This document shows, one piece after another, positions 32,156 through 40,964 of a stretch of 64,000 bases of DNA; the first letter of the stretch is position 1; every line of letters starts with the position of its first letter. Source of the DNA: Acidobacteriaceae bacterium (GTDB lineage Bacteria > Acidobacteriota > Terriglobia > Terriglobales > Acidobacteriaceae); contig PLSM01000188.1 in NCBI GenBank assembly GCA_003165075.1, positions 77,028 to 141,027 of the forward strand, in the 5' to 3' direction. The position numbers were made by a program, and so were the translations under genes. Below the pieces are notes generated by a model. That model did not search any database and had not been told where the DNA came from. It saw nothing but the letters and a program-made list of their open reading frames with translations.

Positions 32156-33205
32156 CTACTGGATTATCGCGTCGGGCTTGTCCGTCGCACCATTCACGCG
32201 TTGCGGTCGGCTGGCGAATTCGGCCTCGATCAGTTCGTTGGTCCCCGCTTTGGCAAACTCGTAGGCCACGCGAATACCGTTGAAGATGGCCACGTCGTTC
32301 GACGAGCCGTGACCGATGATGCACACTCCGCGCACTCCCAGCAGTTGCGCTCCGCCGTACTCCCTGTAATCCAGGCGGCGGCGAAAGTCGTTGAAAGCCC
32401 TCCGCGACAGCAGCGCCCCCACCTGGGCAGTCACCGTGCGGGTCAACGATTCGCGCAGCACGTCGCGCACAAAACGGCCGACTCCTTCGCTGGTCTTCAG
32501 CGCCACGTTACCCACAAACCCGTCGCAGACAATCACGTCCGCCAGGCCGCTGAATATGTCGCGCCCTTCCACGTTGCCAATGAACTTGATGGGCAAGGCC
32601 TTCAACAGCGGAAATGCCTCGCGAGTCAGCTCGTTGCCCTTGGTTTCTTCTTCGCCAATGGAGAGCAACCCTACCCGCGGCTGGCTGATCTTCAGCACGC
32701 TCCGGGCATACATCTCGCCCATCACCGCAAACTGCTCCAGGTTGTGCGCCTTGCAGTCCACGTTCGCGCCCACATCCAGCAGCACACACGGATTCCCTGT
32801 GGAACTGGGCATCGGAGTCGCCAGCGCCGGCCTGTCCACGCCAGGCAGCGTGCCCAGCACCATCTTGGCCGTAGCCATGGCCGCGCCGGTGTTGCCCGCC
32901 GTCACAAACCCCGCCACCTTGCGTTCGCGCACCAGCTTCAGCCCCACGCGCATCGAGCTGTCCTTCTTGGTCCGCACCGCATGCACTGCCTTCTCGTCCA
33001 TCCCGATGCGCTCTGAGGCATGGTGGATGACGATGGGCAGATCCTCGTTTTCCAGGTGCTCGTCCAGAAGGTCGCGCAGCTCCGCCTCGGGTCCAATCAA
33101 GTGGACCCGCACAGGCAAAGCCCGGCAGGCGAGAATCGCCCCCCGTATTTCTGCCTCTGGTGCCTTGTCGGTACCTACCGCGTCAAGCGCAATGTCAATG
33201 AGCAT
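32156..33205 (-). CDS. plsX: phosphate acyltransferase PlsX
   Basis: 349 residues with the PlsX pattern: IALDAVGTDKAPEAEIRGA, MRVGLKLV, FVTAGNTGAAMATAKMVLG, CVLLDVGANVDCKAHNLEQFA, SIGEEETKGNEL and VCDGFVGNVALKTSEGV. It makes acyl-phosphate from acyl-ACP as the first step of phosphatidate synthesis with PlsY, at the inner membrane. The usual LDAMGGD N-terminus is LDAVGTD here. It follows rpmF after 10 bases; the rpmF-plsX order is widely conserved. Confidence 0.96.
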   Translation of the reverse strand: MLIDIALDAVGTDKAPEAEIRGAILACRALPVRVHLIGPEAELRDLLDEHLENEDLPIVIHHASERIGMDEKAVHAVRTKKDSSMRVGLKLVRERKVAGFVTAGNTGAAMATAKMVLGTLPGVDRPALATPMPSSTGNPCVLLDVGANVDCKAHNLEQFAVMGEMYARSVLKISQPRVGLLSIGEEETKGNELTREAFPLLKALPIKFIGNVEGRDIFSGLADVIVCDGFVGNVALKTSEGVGRFVRDVLRESLTRTVTAQVGALLSRRAFNDFRRRLDYREYGGAQLLGVRGVCIIGHGSSNDVAIFNGIRVAYEFAKAGTNELIEAEFASRPQRVNGATDKPDAIIQ

Positions 33206-33215
33206 GAGCGAAAGT

Positions 33216-33404
33216 TTACTTCGCAGCTTCCTTCACGTCCAATACCGCCCGGCCCTTGTACGCCCCGCACTTCGGGCAGGCCTGGTGGGGCAGCTTCTTC
33301 TCATGGCAGTTGGGGCACTCTGAAAGCCCAACAGCCGTTAGAAAGTCGTGAGAGCGGCGAAGTGCGGTACGGCGCGTTGAGTGGCGCCTTTTCGGATTCG
33401 GCAT
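33216..33404 (-). CDS. rpmF: 50S ribosomal protein L32
   Basis: 62 residues from ATG 33404: MPNPKRRHSTRRTALRRSHDF, then CPNCHEKKLPHQACPKCGAYKGR. The two Cys pairs bind zinc (C+ form). Length and motif are standard for bL32. The gene-free 199 bases before it contain a dispersed palindrome. Confidence 0.97.
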   Translation of the reverse strand: MPNPKRRHSTRRTALRRSHDFLTAVGLSECPNCHEKKLPHQACPKCGAYKGRAVLDVKEAAK

Positions 33405-33534
33405 GATGCAATTCCTTTCGTGTCTCCGCCCGCTTGCCTCCTGGCTGGCCTCAGACCGCAAAAGGTCCTCATTGCCATCCGGCATAGGCGGGACACCCTG
33501 ATTCTCTCGGGGTCAATCGGTCCGGCGTGAACTT

Positions 33535-33578
33535 GGGTGCCTCATCCTATCCGCGCATTTTGCGGATAGGGTGGGAGA
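33535..33578. repeat. GGGTGCCCCA-type palindrome, copy 5
   Basis: GGGTGCCTCATCCTATCCGC pairs with GCGGATAGGGTGGGAG around ATTT; a 13-bp stem. It lies between yceD and rpmF inside an otherwise conserved operon, so it may attenuate or process the transcript. Confidence 0.75.
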
Positions 33579-33603
33579 ACACGCTCCGTCCAGTACCGAA
33601 CCA

Positions 33604-34164
33604 CTACTTTGTCTCGGACTTTATCTGGCTACGGAGCCCCGCCAGCGCTTCCCAGCGGGGGTCTGACGGACCCTCTTCGCAGGAACACACTTCGAGGTTG
33701 CGATTCTGGCCGCAGCGCGGGCAAAGTCCTTTACAGTCAGGCTTGCACAGCGTCCTGACCGGCAGGGACAAAAGCACCTGCTCGCGCAGCACATCCTCAA
33801 GCAAAAGACTGTCTTTTTGATAATACCCGATTTCTGTCTCCGGCGCCGTAATGGACCGCTCCGGCGCCTCCGAATCGGCCTCCACCGGCCGGAAAATCAG
33901 GTCGTACTCGGCTGCCAGCGGAATCTTCACCGGCTCCACGCACCGCGCGCAAGGAACCTCGAACTTCCCTGAAAAGTTCCCCCTGAGCCGGATATCGGCC
34001 ACAATCTCCTTGGGGCCACGGTGCTCGTGGATCACCTCGGCCCGCCCCGCCGCCGTCAACGGTCCGTCCTGCTCGGCATCCTGGCCGAAGTCCACCGCAC
34101 CCGGAGCCACTTCCAGGTCAAATTCGATCGGCTCCTGCTCCAGTTCGCTAACCTTGAACTCCAT
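33604..34164 (-). CDS. yceD: YceD/DUF177 family protein
   Basis: Start at ATG 34164 (MEFKVSELEQEPIEFDLEV); the upstream extension is not needed. 186 residues with the DUF177 signature: FEVPCARCVEPVKIPLAAEYDLIF, EDVLREQVLLSLPVRTLCKPDCKGLCPRCG. Cys pairs (CARC, CKPDCKGLCPRCG) may bind metal. YceD is linked to rRNA accumulation and sits upstream of rpmF and plsX in many bacteria, as here. Confidence 0.93.
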   Translation of the reverse strand: MEFKVSELEQEPIEFDLEVAPGAVDFGQDAEQDGPLTAAGRAEVIHEHRGPKEIVADIRLRGNFSGKFEVPCARCVEPVKIPLAAEYDLIFRPVEADSEAPERSITAPETEIGYYQKDSLLLEDVLREQVLLSLPVRTLCKPDCKGLCPRCGQNRNLEVCSCEEGPSDPRWEALAGLRSQIKSETK

Positions 34165-34273
34165 AGCTATGAGCCTACGGCGCAGCCCCCCGCCAGTCAA
34201 TGCGCCCTTACCAACCCGCCGAATCTTGCCAGGGAACTGACCCGCTAACTCGCCATATCTCCCTGGACATGCC

Positions 34274-34310
34274 GGATGCCCCCGGGTCTTGCTTTTAGAA
34301 CCTGGGAAAG
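34274..34310. repeat. GGGTGCCCCA-type palindrome, copy 6
   Basis: GGATGCCCCCGGGTCTTGC and AGAACCTGGGAAAGC; a weaker stem with a TTTT loop centre, located in the divergent gap between yceD and the GNAT gene, 20 bases before the GNAT start. Confidence 0.6.
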
Positions 34311-34330
34311 CAAGACATTAAGATACGAAT

Positions 34331-34837
34331 ATGAACAGCGAAGCGGCTATTGACCTCCACACCCGCCTGGCCACTGCCGCCGACCGCCCCCGCCTCGTCC
34401 CCCTCATTAACTCCGCCTTCTCCATCGAAACCTTCCTCGGTGGCACCCGCACCGACGACGACCGCCTGGCCGCCATGATGGAGAAGGGTGTCGTGTTCGT
34501 TCTCGAAAACGGAGCTGGCTGTCTGCTGGCCTCCGTCTATGCCGAGTTGCGCGGCCCGCATGGCTATCTCGGCATGCTGGCCGTCGATCCCGCTTACCAG
34601 GGTTCGGGCCTGGGCCGCCGCATCGTTCAGGCCGCCGAAGACCACTTCCACCGGAACGGCTGCCAGGCCATCGACATCACCGTCCTCAACATGCGCCCCG
34701 AGCTGCTGCCCATCTATCGCCGCTTTGGTTTCGTCGAAATCGGCGCCGAGCCTTTTCACCCTGGCCGCCCCATCCAATCCGGCGTCGAGTGTCATTGCAT
34801 CGTCATGTCCAAACCGCTCATCCCTCTAGCGCAATAA
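34331..34837 (+). CDS. GNAT-family N-acetyltransferase
   Basis: 168 residues of one GNAT domain: TAADRPRLVPLINSAF, GYLGMLAVDPAYQGSGLGRRIVQAAEDHF (acetyl-CoA pyrophosphate loop QGSGLG), IDITVLNMRPELLPIYRRFGFVEIG. The acceptor is unknown. It is monocistronic, between palindrome copies 6 and 7. Confidence 0.92.
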   Translation: MNSEAAIDLHTRLATAADRPRLVPLINSAFSIETFLGGTRTDDDRLAAMMEKGVVFVLENGAGCLLASVYAELRGPHGYLGMLAVDPAYQGSGLGRRIVQAAEDHFHRNGCQAIDITVLNMRPELLPIYRRFGFVEIGAEPFHPGRPIQSGVECHCIVMSKPLIPLAQ

Positions 34838-34847
34838 CCGGGTGCCG

Positions 34848-34931
34848 GGTGCCCCAGGTCTCGCTTTTGAGACCTGGGAGCGAGCTTGCCGAGTGCCGGG
34901 TACACCAGGATTCGCCTTTAGAACCTGGGAA
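34848..34931. repeat. GGGTGCCCCA-type palindromes, copies 7 and 8 in tandem
   Basis: Copy 7 is GGGTGCCCCAGGTCTCGC then GAGACCTGGGAGC (34848-34880). Copy 8 is GGGTACACCAGGATTCGCC then AGAACCTGGGAAA (34898-34931). They fill the space between the convergent GNAT and CE15 genes and could serve as a two-way terminator. Confidence 0.7.
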
Positions 34932-34954
34932 ACAATCGGCCGCGATCAACCTCC

Positions 34955-36430
34955 CTACTGCCCCTTTGCCTCCGCCCCCGGCGTGTGCAGATACCGGCTG
35001 GCAAAGGTCAGGAACGTGGGCCAGTTCGGGCCCGGGGTGTGCCCGCCCGAGTGTTCCCGAAACGCGACGTCCCCGTCGATCAGCGCAGTCTCCATGGGCG
35101 GGAATACTGTCGTGCCCATGTCCTTCTTGCCCAGCAATTTGTACACCGGCCCGGCTGCCGCAGCCGCCATAAACATCCCCTTGGCATCGGCCCAGGCGTC
35201 TCCGCCCGGGTGGCCTTGTCCGTCCGGGGTGGTATTTCCTGCGCCAATAAAGACTGGCCGTGGCGCGCAAAGAGCAATCAGTTCATGGTTGTCCACCGGC
35301 ATGTCCCCGGGTGTCAGCGGCCCCGCATACTTCAGAAACCTGCCCCCCATCCAGTGATACTCGTTGGCCGCCGCTATGTTGCCCACCTGCTCCCCGTAGA
35401 TGTGCCGGTAGAGCTTGGCCCCGGCCTCGCCTGACGAGCTGACATAGCCGATTGCGATGCGCGGATCGTAGGCCATCGCCACCAGCGTCGTCTTGCCGTA
35501 GCGCGAGTGGCCTTCCAGCCCCACTTGTTTCGCATCCACCGCCTTGTCGGTCTCAAGATAGTCCAGTGACCTGCTCACTCCCCATGACCAGGCCAGCAGA
35601 GTGCCCCAGTCGTCCACTGAACGCGGTTGGCCCTTGTTCACCAATCCGATAATCCCCGCCGTCAATCCAGCGCCATTGTCGGCCTGCACGCTGGTCGGAA
35701 TGTACTCCGCATAACCCCAGCCTTTCGCCAGCACCTGCTGCTGCCAGGTCGGCCCCGGTGGGGGAACAAACTGCGGCATGCGCTTAGCCAGCATCGCCAT
35801 AAACTCCCTTGACCACCCAATCTCCATGATCACCGGAACCGGCCCCGTCGCATTTGCCGGCGTGCTCAGCGTCAGATCGATGTCCACCGTAATCGCAGGA
35901 TCGGCCGAATTGTCCACGTGGCCCACCAGTTTTTTCGTGATTACGGGCACGTCGCCGTTCTTTTCCCTGGTCGTGCTCACCACCTCCCAGGTCACTTTAG
36001 GCAGGTTGGCGGGAACGCGGCCCAGAACCTCGCGGTCGAAATCTTCCACGATCTCCGGCCGCCGCTTCGTCCACCACACCTTCGCCGTGGTCACCCGCTT
36101 GCCGTTCTTCAGCACCAGCGGATCAGGCAGATTGGGATAGACATTGGCCTTCGACTCGTCGTAGTTGGCTGCGTTGGGCGACGTCATGTCGTTTGTCACC
36201 CCGCCCCGCAACTCCTTGATGCCCAGCATGTCCATCAGGTGCTGATGGTCCTTCTCCGACCCCGCCTGAATCGCCAGCCATGCCGGATCAGGCGCCGGCG
36301 CAGGCGGGGGAGGCGGAGGAGTGCTGGCCGGAGCCGTCTGTGCTCCCAACCGCAAGCCAAACGTAAAAAACAGGACTGCAATCGCCAGCGGCGCTCTACC
36401 GCGAACCACTCCCTGACGCATCTGAGCCAT
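34955..36430 (-). CDS. secreted CE15-type glucuronoyl esterase
   Basis: 491 residues: signal peptide about 1-30, a Pro-rich linker (about 33-48), then an alpha/beta-hydrolase with S309 in GHSRYGKT (CE15 has GxSRxGK), an acidic residue region after SSSGEAGAKLYRH, and the C-terminal His in HSGGHTPGPNWPTF. CE15 enzymes cleave ester bonds between lignin alcohols and methyl-glucuronate of xylan. It would complement the secreted GH31 and GH63-like hydrolases of this window. An acetylxylan-esterase-like activity is the main alternative. Confidence 0.85.
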   Translation of the reverse strand: MAQMRQGVVRGRAPLAIAVLFFTFGLRLGAQTAPASTPPPPPPAPAPDPAWLAIQAGSEKDHQHLMDMLGIKELRGGVTNDMTSPNAANYDESKANVYPNLPDPLVLKNGKRVTTAKVWWTKRRPEIVEDFDREVLGRVPANLPKVTWEVVSTTREKNGDVPVITKKLVGHVDNSADPAITVDIDLTLSTPANATGPVPVIMEIGWSREFMAMLAKRMPQFVPPPGPTWQQQVLAKGWGYAEYIPTSVQADNGAGLTAGIIGLVNKGQPRSVDDWGTLLAWSWGVSRSLDYLETDKAVDAKQVGLEGHSRYGKTTLVAMAYDPRIAIGYVSSSGEAGAKLYRHIYGEQVGNIAAANEYHWMGGRFLKYAGPLTPGDMPVDNHELIALCAPRPVFIGAGNTTPDGQGHPGGDAWADAKGMFMAAAAAGPVYKLLGKKDMGTTVFPPMETALIDGDVAFREHSGGHTPGPNWPTFLTFASRYLHTPGAEAKGQ

Positions 36431-36751
36431 TCCGAACCTCGCTTTCAGACCGTTCCTCCTCGAAGAAACGGGATCGGCGGCAAGAATATCGATTTACTAC
36501 GATTCAGGCAAGGGCGTGCAATTGTTCACCTTCCTTGCAGGACGCCACGGCGTACCTTATCGACCACCGGGCCCGCTTGTTTTCCTTGGCTTCCCAACTC
36601 CGCTAATTCTCCGTCCCCATTTCTCGGGAATTCACCCGGCGCCCGTGCCTCTCCTGCGCCGCGCTATGGTAGCCTCCGGTTGAGGGCTTTCGCACTTTCC
36701 CTGTGCGACGGGAATGTCCAGTTCTGCAACCAACCTCCGGGAGACAAGCGC
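36431..36751. other. divergent intergenic region between CE15 gene and sthA
   Basis: No gene is seen on either strand; an upstream in-frame extension of sthA through this region lacks coding character. It must contain the two divergent promoters, but I find no convincing -35/-10 pair. CCGGGAGA before 36752 is the sthA ribosome site. Confidence 0.5.
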
Positions 36752-38158
36752 ATGAGCGCCGCCAAATATGACCTGACCGTCATCGGTTCCGGGCCTTCGG
36801 GTCAACGCGCCGCCGTAGCCGCCGCCAAGATGAAGAAGCGCGTGGCCGTCGTCGAGGCACGCTCCGTGGTTGGCGGGGTCTGCATCAACACCGGCACCAT
36901 CCCCTCCAAAACCATGCGCGAGGCCGTCCTCCACCTGTCCGGATACAACTACCGCTCCGTCTATGGCGTCAACTACCGGGTCAAGGAAAAGATCACCATG
37001 GCTGATCTGGCCTTTCGCGTCCAGGCCGTCATCAGGACTGAGGTTGACGTGACCGAGGCGCAGCTCTCGCGCAATGGCATCGACGTGGTCCATGGCATCG
37101 CCCGCTTCGTCGATCCCCACCAGGTGCGCGTGGAGGGCGCCCAGGCCGACACCACGCTTGAATCCGACCGGGTCATCATCGCCGTCGGCACCAAGCCTGC
37201 CTGCTCCCCCAAGGTGCCCATCAATGGCCGCACCATCGTCAACAGCGACCAGATTCTCGACCTGCCCGTCCTGCCCCGTTCCCTCATCGTGGTGGGCGGC
37301 GGCGTTGTCGGGGTTGAATACACCTGCATGTTCGCCATCCTCGGCGTGCGCGTGACCATGATTGAGAAACGCAATAGGCTGCTCGAATTCGCTGACCAGG
37401 AGATCGTCGAGGCCCTCAGCTACCATCTCCGCGACAGCCGTGTCACCCTTCGCCTCGGCGAAGAGGTTGAGAGCGTTGAGGAACTGCCTGACGGCACCGT
37501 GGTCGCCAACCTTGAGAGCAAGAAGCGCGTCTCCGGCGACGCCCTGTTATACGCCGTGGGCCGCCAGGGAAACATCGACGAACTCAACCTTGCCGCCGCC
37601 GGCATTGAAGCCGACAATCGCGGCCGCATCCCCGTCGACGAGCACTATCAGACCAAAGTCGAACACATCTTTGCCGTGGGCGACGTGGTCGGTTTCCCCT
37701 CCCTGGCTTCGGTCTCCATGGAGCAGGGTCGCATCGCCGCCGCCCGCGCCTTCGACGACCACGCCACCACCTCCAACCCCAGTTTTTATCCCTACGGCAT
37801 CTACACCATCCCCGAGATCAGCTTCATCGGCAAGACTGAGGAACAGTTAACCGACGAAGACGTGCCTTACGAGGTCGGCATGGCGTATTACCGCGAGGTC
37901 GCCCGCGGCCAGATTCGCGGCGACACCACCGGCCGCCTCAAGCTCGTTTTCCATCGCGATACCCGCAAAGTGCTCGGCGTGCATATCATCGGCGAAGGCG
38001 CTGCCGAGCTGGTCCACATCGGCCAAGCGGTCATGATCCTGGGCGGCACAGTGGATTACTTCGTCGATACCGTCTTCAACTACCCCACTCTTGCCGAGTG
38101 CTACAAGGTGGCCGCCTTCAACGGCTTGGGCCGCCTGCACCGCTACCAATCGACATAA
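36752..38158 (+). CDS. sthA: soluble pyridine nucleotide transhydrogenase
   Basis: 468 residues from ATG 36752; the long upstream frame is antisense to the CE15 gene. FAD-binding TVIGSGPSGQRAA, then GGVCINTGTIPSKTMREAVL: only one Cys at the position of the CxxxxC redox pair of lipoamide dehydrogenases, with GTIPSK as in SthA. The NAD(P) loop is VVGGGVVGVEYTCMFA, and the dimer domain includes EISFIGKTEEQL and GEGAAELVHIGQAV. It transfers hydride between NADPH and NAD+ in the cytosol and balances the pools. Confidence 0.92.
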   Translation: MSAAKYDLTVIGSGPSGQRAAVAAAKMKKRVAVVEARSVVGGVCINTGTIPSKTMREAVLHLSGYNYRSVYGVNYRVKEKITMADLAFRVQAVIRTEVDVTEAQLSRNGIDVVHGIARFVDPHQVRVEGAQADTTLESDRVIIAVGTKPACSPKVPINGRTIVNSDQILDLPVLPRSLIVVGGGVVGVEYTCMFAILGVRVTMIEKRNRLLEFADQEIVEALSYHLRDSRVTLRLGEEVESVEELPDGTVVANLESKKRVSGDALLYAVGRQGNIDELNLAAAGIEADNRGRIPVDEHYQTKVEHIFAVGDVVGFPSLASVSMEQGRIAAARAFDDHATTSNPSFYPYGIYTIPEISFIGKTEEQLTDEDVPYEVGMAYYREVARGQIRGDTTGRLKLVFHRDTRKVLGVHIIGEGAAELVHIGQAVMILGGTVDYFVDTVFNYPTLAECYKVAAFNGLGRLHRYQST

Positions 38159-38224
38159 GGCGCAATGAGAATGCTGTGGATAGACGCGGGGCGAGGTTCT
38201 GACCGCGTGATGTTGTGCCTGAAT

Positions 38225-38280
38225 GGGTGCCCTATCCTTGCGGCGTATTTGTTTTTTTGCCGCAAGGGTGGGAAAGTACG
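38225..38280. repeat. GGGTGCCCCA-type palindrome, copy 9
   Basis: GGGTGCCCTATCCTTGCGGC pairs with GCCGCAAGGGTGGGAAAG across a T-rich loop (GTATTTGTTTTTTT); an 11-bp stem. Located between sthA and the ROK gene. Confidence 0.7.
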
Positions 38281-38348
38281 AAATCAAACGGTCAAAGAGC
38301 TAGTAGATAGCAGCTAGAAGCTAGCAGCTGAAGTCCCGGAGGCCAACA

Positions 38349-39248
38349 ATGACCAAAGCGATCGGTGTCGTAATGACCGGACACATCTCCGCCGGCCGAC
38401 TTGAGGATCACCACCTGACCGGCAATCTCCTGCGCTTCCCAATCGATACCGGGAAGCTGGACGCGTTGGCGGCGATACCCGGCAGCGAGCTGGTGCAGAT
38501 CCTGGCAGCGCATGTCATCCAGCTGCTTCCACCCGGCGCCCTCCCCGTAGACGCTATCGGCGTCGCCGTGCCCGGTGTGGTGCGCCACGGCGTGGTCGAA
38601 GAATCGCCCAATCTGCCCCAGATCAAGGGCATGCGGCTGGCCGACGAACTCACCAAAGTCCTCGCCGCCAAGGGCATCTCCACCCCGGTTCACGTGGCCA
38701 ACGACGCCGACGCCATCGCCGCCGGCGTTGCTGTCTCCCGCGGCCACATCGACCAGCTCATCCGCGTCTGGACCATCGGCAATGGCATCGGCTACGGCCG
38801 CTGGCCCTACGTAGAAGGCGTCTGGGAGGGCGGCCACATCACCGTGACCCTCGACCCGAAGGAGCGTTTCTGCGCCTGCGGCGGCGTGGGTCATCTCGAA
38901 AGCATCATGGGCTACCGCGCCATGCGTATGCGCTTCCTTGACCTCGAACCGGAAGAAGTCTTTGCTCTCGCCAAGAAAGGCGACGCCCGCTGCCGGGAGT
39001 TCGTCGACCTATGGCATCGCGCCCTGGCCGCCGCCACCGCCTCGTTCATCCACATCGCCGGCCCCGGCCGCTTCTATTTCACCGGGCACAATGTGGGTTT
39101 CCTTGAGCTGCCCACGCTGCGCGACCACCTCGAAACCATGGTCAAGATGAGTCCCCTACTCAGCTATTCGCTCGAGATCCTGCCCCCCGACGACCAGACC
39201 GCCCTGCTCGGCGCAGGCATCAGCGCCCTCCGCGCATTGAAGTGGTAA
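38349..39248 (+). CDS. atypical ROK-family protein
   Basis: 299 residues. The ROK core is visible: VANDADAIAAGVAVS (catalytic Asp), IGNGIGYG and GGHITVTLDPKERFCACGGVGHLE, where the consensus CxCGxxGCxE has its third Cys replaced by His. The N-terminal ATP loop, normally DIGGT, reads VVMTGHISAG. Loss of the phosphate-binding Asp/Gly/Thr motif suggests weak or no sugar-kinase activity, or a regulatory/sugar-binding role. No HTH is present. GGAGG precedes the start. Confidence 0.75.
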   Translation: MTKAIGVVMTGHISAGRLEDHHLTGNLLRFPIDTGKLDALAAIPGSELVQILAAHVIQLLPPGALPVDAIGVAVPGVVRHGVVEESPNLPQIKGMRLADELTKVLAAKGISTPVHVANDADAIAAGVAVSRGHIDQLIRVWTIGNGIGYGRWPYVEGVWEGGHITVTLDPKERFCACGGVGHLESIMGYRAMRMRFLDLEPEEVFALAKKGDARCREFVDLWHRALAAATASFIHIAGPGRFYFTGHNVGFLELPTLRDHLETMVKMSPLLSYSLEILPPDDQTALLGAGISALRALKW

Positions 39249-39402
39249 GAATCGGTTGCGCATGATCGACTCCGCCGGCGGCCATCATCGCTTGAGTTGC
39301 ATCGCAGCGCGCGAATCAGCCACCATGCCGACCCGCCAACCTGCAGACTCGCTGACTTGCTGACTCGCCATCCCGCGAAGCGGCAAGTACCGTCCAGCCG
39401 CT

Positions 39403-40836
39403 CTAATATCTCCGCTGATAAGTCCGCGATAGCCGGTCGTGCCAGCTCAGGCCTTCTTCGTCGAACACCGACCACACCACCCCCAACCCCACCGGAAGCA
39501 GCGACACCAGTTGTGCCCACAGCCTGAAGCGCAGTTGGGCCCGTGTAGGACGCTCGTCGTCGAAGGTGCACAAGGCAATGTGTGCGTACTTCATGCCCGG
39601 TGTGAACCCGGCTAGAAGAATGAAGAGTGCCTGGTAGACCGCGCCGGTGAGGATCAGTGCCGCCGCGGCGCCGATTTCGGCGGTCTTCATGGCCATCGGA
39701 TGCGAGAGATGGCTGGCAATCTCCGCCGCCGACGCGCAAACCACCCCTGCCACCAGCACTGTGTCCACCACCGCTGCCATCAGGCGCAGTTGGAAGGGTG
39801 CCTGCTTCACGGCAGTCGCCTTCTCAGGCGCCTCCTCGCTCTGCGGTTCTGCGTCCTCCCGCGGCTGTGCCTCCAGTTCGATATCCGACCACTCCGGACC
39901 GCTCCAGGAAGGGGCAGGAGCTTCTTCAGAGGCAACTTCCGCTGCCGGCTCCGTGGAGATCGTGCTCGGGTCCACCTCAAAAATACTCAGTTGCCCATAC
40001 TGCTCAGCGTTCCTTCCCTGTGGTGCGCCCGTCAGCCGCGGACGCATCCGCCGCGTCGCAACCAGTTCGCGGGGAAACTCCAGCAGGTTTGCGTAGATGG
40101 GCAGCGCCGGTTCCACCGCCTCAACCGCCTGTTCCATGGAAGAGGTGCCCGGCTCCTGGCCTGGGTTCCAAGGGCTAGGCTCAGCCGCCTCAAACTCTTC
40201 CAGTTCCCGCCGGGCAGGTGCGACCGGCGGCTCGGGTTGGCGCGCGGGCAGGTCCGGCTCCCAGCGGATTTCGAGCGGCAGGCTCGCCGCCGTCGCGCGC
40301 GTCGAAGCCGAATGATCCATCAATGCCTGCTGCGCCACGACCTGTTGCCCCGCGCTCCCTGAATCTCTCGCAACAACGCCCTCGTCTTCTTCCGGGATCA
40401 GGTCCGCTGCCGCCGCTTCCAGGTTGTCCAGCGCGATCTCGGCCGCTGCCTGCGCTTCCAGGGCGGCACGCGTTGCCGCCCCGGCGGCGCGCAACGCGGC
40501 GCGGGCCTCCGCGGCCTGCATCTCGCTGTAACTGGGGGTGTGGGCATAGCGGGCGGCCACCCGCGCTGCCGCTTCGGCTGCAAGGTTCGTTGCCGCGCTC
40601 TTTTTCTTCTTCGCCGGACGGCTCGGGGTCACTACCGCCATGCCTTTACGGCTCTTGTGTTCCGCCAGGCGCTGATTTACTTCCTGTTTCCACGACGGTA
40701 AAGGTGCGGGCAGATTTCCCAGTGTGCTCAATGCTCCAGAGTCCCTTCTGATACCGTCCCTCGGTCCGCCGCCCCACTCCGTCTGGACCTGGGCGGAGCA
40801 GCTCTTAACCAGAGCCAGCCACTTGCGCGAGAACAT
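39403..40836 (-). CDS. RDD-domain membrane protein with long Ala-rich cytosolic region
   Basis: 477 residues. About 1-340 is hydrophilic: a basic segment (PAKKKKSAAT), a long Ala/Glu/Arg-rich coiled-coil-prone stretch (EMQAAEARAALRAAGAATRAALEAQAAAEIAL) and an acidic Pro-rich linker. About 345-477 is an RDD domain with three membrane spans (FQLRLMAAVVDTVLVAGVV; GAAAALILTGAVYQALFILLAG; WAQLVSLLPVGLGVVWSVF) ending LSWHDRLSRTYQ. RDD proteins are inner-membrane proteins of mostly unknown, sometimes transport, function. An internal ATG may be the true start, since the first 40 residues are poorly structured. Confidence 0.8.
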   Translation of the reverse strand: MFSRKWLALVKSCSAQVQTEWGGGPRDGIRRDSGALSTLGNLPAPLPSWKQEVNQRLAEHKSRKGMAVVTPSRPAKKKKSAATNLAAEAAARVAARYAHTPSYSEMQAAEARAALRAAGAATRAALEAQAAAEIALDNLEAAAADLIPEEDEGVVARDSGSAGQQVVAQQALMDHSASTRATAASLPLEIRWEPDLPARQPEPPVAPARRELEEFEAAEPSPWNPGQEPGTSSMEQAVEAVEPALPIYANLLEFPRELVATRRMRPRLTGAPQGRNAEQYGQLSIFEVDPSTISTEPAAEVASEEAPAPSWSGPEWSDIELEAQPREDAEPQSEEAPEKATAVKQAPFQLRLMAAVVDTVLVAGVVCASAAEIASHLSHPMAMKTAEIGAAAALILTGAVYQALFILLAGFTPGMKYAHIALCTFDDERPTRAQLRFRLWAQLVSLLPVGLGVVWSVFDEEGLSWHDRLSRTYQRRY

Positions 40837-40964
40837 GCAGGGTTTACCTGGTCCGCGAATTTCGCGCTTTTCGGACCCTCCGTGCTCTCCCCTGCTCCCA
40901 CAACCGCGTGACCCGCGTCCCTTCCAACGTGGCCCGCGTTTGCTATGCTGGCCTTGGTCCTGGG

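Noticed and set aside
35918-36751. Upstream extension of sthA over 830 bases
   Set aside because: Antisense to the CE15 signal-peptide region; the FAD-binding N-terminus begins right after ATG 36752.
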